A stretch of 64,000 bases of DNA from Erinaceus europaeus (Eukaryota > Chordata > Mammalia > Eulipotyphla > Erinaceidae): positions 114,214,890-114,278,889 of the forward strand of contig NC_080164.1 of NCBI RefSeq assembly GCF_950295315.1, read 5' to 3'. Of this stretch, positions 55,398 to 64,000 are shown one piece after another. Position numbers and translations under genes: made by a program. Under the pieces are notes generated by a model. The model saw only the letters and a list, made by a program, of their open reading frames with translations, ran no database searches and was not told the DNA's origin. Position 1 is the stretch's first letter; each line of letters begins with the position of its first letter.

Positions 55398-57055
55398 CTA
55401 CTTGTTGTGCTGTGGGGTTTTAGCCCTTATGCGTTCTCTTTGGGGAGCATCTGCTAGAACAAACAGAAACTCCTCTCTCCCTGTCCTCCTATGCCCAGGT
55501 TGTGGGGCATAACTGCTTTGCCACGAGTCATTATTGAGGACATATCTACTCTTTGAGGACCAGGTTTTTGAGACCCTGGTATAGGACCGGAATTCCAAGC
55601 TGACCTCAGAGGTACATGATGACTTCTTGATGGTGAGGACATGGGGTATATGGTGGGAGGGTGGGAAGGTGAATGGAAAAGATCTCCCTAGGACTGAGCA
55701 TGAGGAACCTGAAGACCCTAGTGTCTTTCTGACAGTGTGGCAATGTGGGTTAGCTGAGGCTTGCATCCTGGAGTGGTAAGGAACCTGGCACCAACATGCT
55801 GGTTAGCTTCTGACCATGGTTCCCAGGAGGCTTCTGTTCTGAAACGATGAGGAAGACTCCGGTAGTTCGAAGTCCTTCCTGTATATTTAATCTCTTGGGA
55901 AGTTTCACCCCTGTCACACATAGCCAGAAACTGCTGGATACTCCTTCAAGTTCCTGGGGGTCTATGGGGGCTCCCCTGCTATGCTGGGCATCAAGACATC
56001 TGGGGACAGGAACTGAGGTTGGGTTGGGTAGAGTTGGGGCCCAAGGAGAAACACAGGAGGGTCATGGATGATAGGGAGGGAATAGGAGCTGGAACAACAG
56101 TGCCTGGTTTCCAAAGGTTTTTTCCTCATGTTTGATGAATTCTGAGATGCAGGCACTGTGCTGGTTTTATGGAAACTGTGCTCCATTTCTGCTCTTGAGG
56201 TCTTTGAGAGACCGAGGTCAGGGGCTGAATGCAACCTCCTCCCCATGGCATCTGCAGAGCCTGTTTGGCTAAATAGATGCCGAGCCACATTCTGCTGTCC
56301 CCATCCAGAACAGCCCACTTGAGAAGCCTGAAGACTGGTCTGATACAGAGACTCCAATTCCAAGGTCTCCTATTCTGTGTCTTGATTCCAATGCAGATGC
56401 AAAAGGAGGTGGTTTCTTTCTGGATAAGCTAAACAGGTATGGGAATCATGGGAGGAGGACTTTATTCCTGGCCCAGGGACTCCATGTTTTAACTGAGAAT
56501 CACAGAGTCTTGTAACATTTACCCAGGAATCTAAAGGCAAGGAAGTACCCAAGTCAGCACTGTTGTCCAGCTCCTTAGGCCTAACATAACTCACTTGGGA
56601 CAGTTTTCCTTGGTACAAACCTGGCTCTGTCAATCTGGGCTGTCCTCCCCTAGAAGTTTCACCATTAAGAAAGCCAGAGTTCATAGCAAGAGAAAGACTA
56701 TCAACAGGTTCTTCCCAAGAAGGCGGTCTGCTGTCCCTACCATCAAGAGAAGGTTGCTGTCTTGCCAAAGGCCAATGGCCTTTCCCTTGGCCCTGTGGGA
56801 AAGGAGTCTTAGAGTCAGGAAGGGAAGAGCTCTTTCTCAGACTATTTGGCAAACTTCTTTCCTGGGAAATTAGACCATCCTTTGTGGAGGCACCATGCAT
56901 CTTCTGGAACTTCTCTGCTAGAGAACAAACAAGACCCTTAGTGTTGGGAAGGTCTGGCCTATAGGGCTCCTCACTACCTTAATCCACTTGTGGAGTCAAC
57001 AAACTTTTGAGATTGTTGGCTTGGAGACATTGGTTAGTTTTCTACACAGTATCTA
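55398..57055 (-). pseudogene. USP54: USP54 C-terminal retropseudogene
   Basis: Three successive minus-strand frames give the C-terminal region of USP54 (ubiquitin carboxyl-terminal hydrolase family protein without assured activity; recognised from memory of the human protein). Markers in order are NQCLQ at about 57040, [94 protein letters not shown], and [17 protein letters not shown]. Breaks include in-frame stops near 57027-57030 and 56980, TAG at 56372-56370, a frameshift around 55960-55925, and another near 55720. A block of roughly 45-50 residues between TVPASQ and NSSNM is absent, as expected if an exon was skipped in the source mRNA. No introns are seen across several human exons, so a processed copy is likely. 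No A tail was found, and the catalytic N-terminal part is not present. Confidence 0.82.
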
Positions 57056-58374
57056 TTACATTTCTTAATTTGTTTTGTATCTTTGGTTAATCTCTAGAAT
57101 CCTTATATTGTTTTTTTTTGAAATATTCTTATCATTAATTTTTGAAGAAAAGATACAGCTATCTCTTCATTCTGCTCTTCTGGAAGAACCCTTTCAATAC
57201 CTACAATTTTTGTCTTGTCGTATAGCTATATGACACCCTTAGCTATAACTTCCTATGATGGAGTTAAATTTCTTTTTGATATCTTAACATAGGCTTCTGT
57301 GCCACTTCAAAGAAGAATCTTGCTCATTTACACAAGTAAGTTTCTGCTTCATGACCTGACTTTCTCACCAGACTCTAAGCTCTCAGACAGCAGGGCACAT
57401 GTCTCTCTGTTCACTGCTATGCCCTTCAGCTAACATAGCATCTGATGCATAATAAATACTCAGTGAAAATAATGAATTTACTTAAATAAATCAAATTAAG
57501 TTTAAAACCATAAACTCATTTGTCTTGGGTAGCAATTGTGATTTCAATATGGAGACAGAACTGTAGTCATTTGACTGCTTCTAGCCTTAGTTTCTGACTC
57601 ATGTCAATTACACCAAAAATGGTGATAGCAGGGAGAATATATATCTCCAAACATCACAACACAGTACTTATTCCTATGGAAGGGGCACATGGATGCAAAC
57701 ACACAGCAAGAGAATTACCACTAGATACATGAAATAGAGTGACTTTGACTTATCAGCATTAGCATAGAATAACTCTGAAAATACAGTAACCATGATGTAG
57801 TAGTAGTAAATTTCAGCACCTACACAAAAGCATTGTATAAACACCTCACACAGTAGGTGAGCTATCTCCTAGCCCCCATACTCAGCCCACTGAGTTAGTA
57901 CGAAATGAGATTAAACACAGTTGCCTGATATGTTAAAGAAACCAACTATCTGACTAGATTATTGTAAGAGCTGAATAGAATGATACATTTGGAAATACCT
58001 CACAAACTGTCAAGTGCTTGTATAGTTGGATGACAGACAAGATGGCTGTCATTGAGACGACTGTGGGCAAAGGCAGACTAGCACAAGAAGTACAAGTCCA
58101 GCAAGTACACTTCTCCTGCATGTTTCCATTTGTCCTTATCTGCTCTACTAAATTTGTTTTTCAAGTCATTCAGAGAATTCACGAGTTGCCAGACATTTTG
58201 CCTCTCCTGGTTCCCTAGTAAAACACAACCTGCCAGGACAGAGCTCCACAGTGCTAATCAGAAGAATGCCCCTCTAAAGAAAACAGAAAAAGTTGCAGTT
58301 CTTTCAACCAGAATATCATAATTCCACCCTGCCTTTCCTGTTGCCATGGGACAAGCTGAGGAGGGATAATGTCT
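57056..58374. other. Unique sequence with an L2 fragment
   Basis: 57350-57475 looks like L2 (CTCTAAGCTCTCAGACAGCAGGG, AATAAATACTCAGTG). The rest shows nothing. Confidence 0.45.
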
Positions 58375-59010
58375 ATTTAAGCCTGTAAAGGCTGATTTTA
58401 TCTCACTGTCCAGAGCCTTAAGAGAAGAATGGAAAGAAAAAAAGAAAAGAGAGAAAAAAAGAGAAGGAGAAAAAAAGCTCTCTGTTATTCTGATAATAAA
58501 GAATGTTCTCTTAATTTCCTATTGTTGTGTGCAAGATTTAGTGCTTGCTCTTTAATTTCAGTGTCAGAATGTGAGCTGTAATTAATTTTCATAAAATGGA
58601 AAGCAATAAAGTCAGATATATTAAATGCTAGCTGTAGAAGTTGAGATTGTGTAATTTACAATGAAGGGTGTTGGGGGAGGAAACAGCCTCCACATTAAGC
58701 GAGTGATAACTCATCTTGGCTTCAGCCTCAGAGATTATGAACATGGTCAACAAAACTGCTCAAACACAACCCCCAAATCTAGGGGGTGTTTGGAGCCTTC
58801 TCAAGAAGGTCTATCAAACTTGATGTCGCCTTTCCCTAGGCCAACATTTGGGTTGTTTTTATTATCATTAGTTAGCCATAATAATATGCATGCACCTAAA
58901 TTACCACTTAATGAATCATCCAAAACCTTTCCTAGGCATTATTTGCAACAAACTATAGATAATAGGCCATAATTCTTTATGAACCATAAAGAAGTCAACT
59001 GTCTACTGAT
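58375..59010. promoter_or_regulatory. Candidate conserved noncoding DNA
   Basis: Repeat-free, with TGTAATTAATTTTC, ATTGTGTAATTTAC, TTACCACTTAATGAATC and TAATAATATGCATG. Same flavour as 34880-35260. Inference from composition only. Confidence 0.28.
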
Positions 59011-59529
59011 TAAAAATTCAGACTCCCTTAATTTTACCATCAGGATCTCCATAGAGAAGGTATGTTTGAAACTGGAGGATGCTTGCCTGCTAGTTGTTTG
59101 TCAGAAATTTTATATGAAAACTCACACATAAACATTCTACATTAAAAGCAACTGTGTTCATATTTGAGGACTAAAATGAACACTTTTCTATCCTCGGTTT
59201 CATTTAGGTCAGCACTTGCAGTCTAGGAAAAATAAGACTTTCGAAGTAGTTTTTAAAGGAGCAGTTATTTATCTGTTAAATGGAAACTTATTCTAGAAAG
59301 TGTCCATGCAGATTTTCCAGTTCACAAAGGGCTTTCACACAGAGTCTCTGTGCTATTCCTGGTGCTCCTCAGGGGAGGGCAGAACACATCCTGCAATCCT
59401 GGGCCTTGGGGAAGACTCTGAGGATTGAAGTTGTGGGTCAGTAGTTTGTCTTTTTTTTTTTTAAAAAAAAAAAAGGGGGGGAAATAATGGAATAAAATTA
59501 ATTTTGGAAAAACTACATTGTTTTTAATT
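59011..59529. other. Unique sequence
   Basis: No recognised feature other than T and A runs at 59450-59475. Confidence 0.4.
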
Positions 59530-59720
59530 TTTTTTCTTTGCATTTGCCAGAGTTTCACCACTCCAAGCTAATTTTTTTTCCAGCTAGAGAGACAAAGGAA
59601 GAGAAAGACACCACAGCCTCAAAATTTCCTCAGTGCAGGAGGGGCTGTACTGGAACCTGGGCCAGCCATGTGCCAAGCAGGCATGCTATACAGGTGAGCT
59701 GCCATTCTACTCCCAATTGT
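59530..59720 (-). repeat. Older SINE family
   Basis: GCATTTGCCAGAGTTTCACCAC, GAGAAAGACACCACAGCC, GGAACCTGGGCCAGCCATG, TATACAGGTGAGCTGCC. Sharpest example of this family in the window. Confidence 0.8.
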
Positions 59721-59879
59721 TTTCACTTGGAATTTACGCTTTAGATGAAAAAGCCTAGTCAGCTGCTTTAACAAGTAGAGCACAATTGTGGAACAATTGT
59801 GCAACAATACTGTAGTTGGCACTAGTCATTTCTCTACTCTGGGTCAGGGGTGACACTGATTATAACACCTTGTTAGAAC

Positions 59880-60060
59880 ACATGCTCATGTGGGCCCTTA
59901 ATAACTGGAAAATGCTCATTTCAACTCTGCCCACAGCTGACCTTGGGTAAGTCACTTTCAATGGGCAAATGATTGCTTCTGAGAGTTTCTTCAGGCTTTT
60001 TTTTTTTAAATGAACATTCCCTTTCTATAATTGCCTAGTTGTGAAATGATAGCATATTTC
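59880..60060 (+). repeat. MIR (probable)
   Basis: CTCTGCCCACAGCTGACCTTGGGTAAGTCAC matches the MIR core. Flanks diverged. Confidence 0.55.
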
Positions 60061-61139
60061 ACATGTGGGAGCTTGTGGATCTAAAAAGAAAGGAGAGAAA
60101 CATTAGCAGTGCATGGTAAGCATATAGGAACGCAACTGTGGAGAGAAAATACACTAAGCAGCAGCCACCCACTTCTTAAAAGTCTTGAAGACAACTTTAA
60201 TGGCATAGTAATCCTGCCAGAGCACCAGCATCTCTTGTAAAACAGAGAAAAGGAGAAATGTTAGAAATGGTCTGATTCTGACTGACTAAACTATTTTTTA
60301 TTGTTTTATAGTTTATAAACTGTCTCACACCATCATACCAGTGAATCTCACATGCTCTTGGAAGCAGTATGTTTCTATGCTGTCTTGATAGAAAATGAAA
60401 TGCACCTTTAACTAGAAGATTTAAAGCATTACTTTCTTATGTCTCCCTCTTTCCCCATTCCCAGCTGGAGCTTGAATATGTCCACTTCTCAGTCATCTTC
60501 AGTGCTTCATGACATGTCAGGAAGCCTGGCCCCACCCCTCAGTCCAGAGACCAGTTCCATTACTCCACATCAACCAATGCTCATAGAGCCTATGTTCCTT
60601 GTCAATGACTGGCTTCCTCAAGTGTCATGTGACACAATCCTGTTAAATGAGCTTGAGAACAAGCTTAACAGACTGTTTGCAGATGTATAGAAGACTTTTT
60701 ACAGCCCATTTGAATGGGATGGTAGAAATTACTTTGGCCATCCTACAAGGGGGCACATGAACTAGAAACAGACACTTCCTGTTTTGTTTTCCACGGCACT
60801 TGAAAGGTATTTATCTACTAGTCTGTTTTGTAGTTCCACTTGGGTATTTAAGTGTTGACATGTTTAAATAAGAACTCAATTGCCCAACCCTCACTTGTGT
60901 TAGTCTTTTTCATGAAAAGACATCACTTTTAGCCAGTTGCTTACTGCCAAATGCAAATATACCAACAATGCCTATCTATTCTCACTCCATATATATATAC
61001 CCTGTGTTTGTCCATTTCTAGGCTATTCCACTATGACTGTACTTAGCCAAGTCCAGTGATTCTTCCCTTCATTACTGTCTTTCCCTGCTTCTGCTAATCT
61101 CCCTGTTTCTGTTCTATTTCTCTTTAATCTCTAGTCCCC
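60061..61139. other. Unique sequence
   Basis: An 83-codon frame (60439-60690) starts ATG and has no recognisable domain; no support for a gene. Confidence 0.4.
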
Positions 61140-61423
61140 ATGCAACCTTGAAACCAGTAAGTCAGATCCTGCTGAAGAACTTAACTGACATTTCATGGCA
61201 ATTAAGATAAACTCCAAACTATAAAACCAATATGGCTCCCATGAAGCATTACTGACACAAATTCATCTCTTCTTCCTGTCCCTTGAACATAACACATTAA
61301 TTCCTGCTTGAGGGCTCACTGGGTTCCTCCGTTTGGTGCCCCTGTCACATGATCTCTGTGTGGCCTGCTTTGCCTTGGCAGGATTCCCTTCAAACCTCAT
61401 CTGTATAAAAGTTTTCCACAGGA

Positions 61424-61712
61424 AGTCGGGCAGTAGCACAACGGGTTAAGCACACGTGGTGCAAAGCGAAAAGACCAGCCTAAGGATCCCGGTTTGAGCC
61501 CGGCTCCCCACTTGCAGGGGAGTCACTTCACAAACTGTGAAGCAGGTCTGCAGGTGTCTATCTTTCTCTCTCCCTCTCTGTCTTCCCCTCCTCTCTCCAT
61601 TTCTCTCTGTCCTAACAACAACAACATCAATAAAAACAACAGTAATAACTACAACAATAAAAAACAACAAGGGCAACAAAAGTGAAAATAAATAAATATA
61701 AAAAATCAAGTT
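61424..61712 (+). repeat. Hedgehog SINE, sense member of a tail-to-tail pair
   Basis: GGAAGTCGGGCAGTAGCACAAC to an AATAAATAAATATAAAA tail; all body blocks present. Confidence 0.9.
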
Positions 61713-61717
61713 TTTCT

Positions 61718-61974
61718 TTTTTAATATTTATTTATTCCCTTTTGTTGCCCTTGTTTTTTTATTGTTGTAGTTATTATTGTTGTTGATGCCTTAGTTGTTG
61801 GAAAGTGGAGAGAGGAAGGGAAGACAGATAGAAAGACACCTGCAGACCTGCTTCACCGCTTGTGAAGCCACTCCCCTGCAGGTGAGGAACCGGGAGCTGG
61901 AACCAGGATCCTTATGCCAGTCCTTGTGCTTTGCTCCACGTGCACTTAACCCGCTGTACTACCGCCCGACTCCC
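61718..61974 (-). repeat. Hedgehog SINE, antisense member of a tail-to-tail pair
   Basis: TATTTATTTATTCCC tail side to ACTACCGCCCGACTCCC head. Together with the previous copy it can form a long RNA hairpin. Confidence 0.9.
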
Positions 61975-62234
61975 AAAATAAAGTTTTTCACATGACTTTA
62001 CTCACTTGTGTTTTCTTCAGAGCAATTTTATTATCAGAAACTATCTCAGCCATTTATAGTTCACTGATTATCTGTCTCTCCCCACTCTAATAAAACATCA
62101 CAAAAACAGCAACATTTTCCACAGGATTTGTCACTTTTACTGAGACTTAAAGCAGTGGCTCACACAGGGTTAGAATTGAATAAATATTTGTTAGATCAGT
62201 GAATGAATGCCATCATTTTGTTGGACGCCCTTCC

Positions 62235-62453
62235 TCTAGGGCAAGCAGACAGCTCACCTGAATAGTGTACCTTCTTTGTTGTGCACACAAAAGGGTTGAA
62301 CCCAGCCCCCACTGAAGGAAGCTTTGGTTCTTTGGCATCTCTCCCTGTCACTCTTTCTATCTGGGGGGGTGGAAGGCAGTGGGAAACAGTTGGCTCAGAG
62401 TGGTAAAGCCGCAGTAATCACACACACACACAAACACACACACACACACACAC
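62235..62453 (+). repeat. Old SINE and (CA)n
   Basis: 62235-62365 carries GGGCAAGCAGACAGCTCACC, GGGTTGAACCCAGCCCCCAC; a (CA)n run follows at 62419-62453. Confidence 0.7.
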
Positions 62454-62999
62454 CAACTTTTATCTTTCTGTGAACTTTCTGCTTAGTAATTTATTCTAGA
62501 ATTTTACTAGAACTATTAAGCTCAGAGCCATGTAAATAGAGTATTTACCCAACAAGGAACATTTCCATTAAATCAGTGGGTGGTAGAAATGATTTTGTGA
62601 TTTTTTTTTTAATCTACTGAAATTTTTGGATGGGGAGGAGTAAACAGACAGAGAGGGCATGGAGGGAAGGTGGGAGATAAGAAAAAACAGCAAGACTTAG
62701 GAATAGGAGCTTGTTCACCATAAGAAAAAATAACATGATTAAGTGAAAGACATCTAGATTTAACAGGTGATGAAAAGTCTTGCCTAAAGTAAGTTGATGG
62801 CACTTGTAAATGTATTTAGCACATCAGTTTTTCCAACCTTCTTTATACATGCAGGCTAATGCTACAAGAACTATTTTATCAACTATACAAGTCTCCCTTG
62901 TTTGCATTAACTACTATTAGGCATAGTCTACCTAAGTATCATCATAAACAGTGTATTTTTAAATGTGTGGATGTAGATTTTCTTCCTACTTGATCTTGT
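62454..62999. other. Unique sequence
   Basis: Nothing recognised. Confidence 0.4.
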
Positions 63000-63006
63000 A
63001 TAATGC

Positions 63007-63172
63007 TCTTCTTTTTCTTTTTCTGCTTCTTCTTCTTCTTCTTCTTCTTCTTCTTCTTCTTCTTCTCCTTCTCCTTCCTCTTCTTCTCCTCCTCCTCCTC
63101 CTCCTTCTCCTCCTCCCCTTCCTCCTCCTCCTCTTCCTCCTCCTCCTTCTTCTTCTTTTCTTCTTCTTCTGT
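63007..63172. repeat. (CTT)n/(CTC)n tract
   Basis: Polypyrimidine tract of CTT and CTC triplets next to an antisense SINE. The poly-Leu, poly-Ser and poly-Glu frames here are repeat translations. Confidence 0.96.
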
Positions 63173-63375
63173 CAGGACTTTGCTAGTCCTTAGAGACCAC
63201 ATGACTCCACCACACCAAATAGAATTATTTTTTACTTTTTTTCCCCTCTCTCCAGACAGAGAATAAGAGAAGGTTTATGAAGACTCCCCCTGCCTGCTGT
63301 CACCACGTGGCGTCTCAGTTCCTCATACATGGCAAAAGGGACTCTACGTAAGTGAGCCATCGCCCAGCCTCACCT
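63173..63375 (-). repeat. Older SINE family
   Basis: ACCACATGACTCCACCACACC, CACCACGTGGCGTCTCAG, GTAAGTGAGCCATCGCCCAGCC. Diverged, antisense. Confidence 0.6.
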
Positions 63376-64000
63376 CATGATACTATTTTCAAAATTTCAA
63401 CTAGAGAAAATGTGTTAAAACATTATTTATTTTATTTGAAAAAAATGTTTGTTATTTGTCCCAACTTTCAATCTCCACAAGTTTGCTAAGCATTCATATT
63501 TCTATTTAATCTGGTGATTAAAACTTTAATCATAGCCATTAAAAAAAAAAACTCCATGTTGACAATGGTTTTTTTTTTACCACTTCCTGTAAATATTGGC
63601 TTGATGAGATAAACACCCTCTTGGCAATATCCTTATATCCACAACAAAATCATAAAACTAGCAGCCACTTTCTGAATCTAGGATAGATGGTATTTTTAGC
63701 TGATTTCCTCATCTGTTCCATATAACCACTCATGCTGGTTAAATAATTTGAGGGAAGAAAGCATTGTCTGAGTCAAAAACTTCATTATCCTAACCTCTGG
63801 CAGTTCTAGATTCTTTTAATTTAGCTTACAATAAAACAACTCATCAATTACTTCAATATAATTTACCATACACTCATTTTTCTTCTCACACAGCTCACAA
63901 CCTTCCCACAGGGCTTGCTAGCATTTGAAGATAGTGCAGACAAAATGTCAAGTAGTGTGATTTTGGGATATGGTCAGAGTTATGAAATCCAAAGTTTTGA
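63376..64000. other. Unique AT-rich DNA to the window end
   Basis: No recognised repeat or exon. Confidence 0.4.

Larger units (their letters stand above)
61140..62215 (+). repeat. L2, interrupted by two SINEs
   Basis: 61140-61420 (AAGATAAACTCCAAACTATAAAACC, ATGGCTCCC, TTCAAACCTCATCTG) and 61977-62215 (CTGTCTCTCCCCACTC, GAATAAATATTTGTTAG) follow the L2 order. The SINE pair lies between. Confidence 0.65.

Noticed and set aside
55847..56071. Plus-strand frames in the USP54 copy (also 56595-56873)
   Set aside because: Antisense shadows of the pseudogene.
60439..60690. 83-codon frame with ATG
   Set aside because: No recognisable domain, no neighbouring exon signals that I can defend, and within the length expected by chance.

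Overview
This is a mammalian gene desert, and its repeats point to a hedgehog (Erinaceus-type) genome. The main evidence is the tRNA-derived SINE seen in both orientations throughout (head similar to GGGTGGTAGCACAGCGGGTT, body with paired CACCTGCAG and GTGAAGCAGGTCTGCAGGTGT blocks, A/CAA-rich tail), together with long-3'UTR L1 elements and old eutherian MIR and L2 repeats. These identifications are from sequence recognition only; no database was searched. I see no intact cellular protein-coding gene and no exon that I can defend. The only gene-derived sequence is a decayed minus-strand copy of the C-terminal part of USP54 (about 55398-57055).

Layout. 1-630: a CpG-rich reverse-transcriptase fragment on the minus strand, of a type usual in invertebrate non-LTR retrotransposons and unlike everything else here. 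630-7500: old L1 fragments, several SINEs, a solo retroviral LTR (2684-3064) with 6-bp target duplications, and a 43-bp tailless SINE fragment. 7900-9860: a CA/CG tract, then two young L1 3' ends inserted 6 bp apart, one with a 5' inversion. 10000-18500: mostly SINEs, MIR, L2, microsatellites and another L1 3' end. 18600-21320: L1 3' ends, one flanked by a 28-bp target duplication. 21320-31100: largely unique DNA with scattered old repeats. 31100-34350: L1 3' ends, a cluster of three SINEs with expanded purine tails, and MIR. 34880-35640: a unique block with homeobox-type TAATTA motifs and a CpG-richer half, a candidate conserved enhancer. 38600-46530: MIR, a SINE split by a second solo LTR, a 5'-inverted L1, and two L1 3'UTRs of different age. 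46530-51245: an old L1 interrupted by a SINE plus L1 unit that shares a single target duplication. 51860-55140: a SINE split by two successive L1 insertions. 55398-57055: USP54 retropseudogene. 57060-64000: mostly unique AT-rich DNA, an L2 interrupted by a tail-to-tail SINE pair, and a CTT/CTC tract.

Nothing in the window works together as an operon or pathway. What it records is retrotransposition: target duplications, 5' truncation, twin-priming inversions, nested insertion, a possible template switch, recombination down to solo LTRs, and purine microsatellites growing from SINE tails. The feature most in need of follow-up is the fragment at the left edge.
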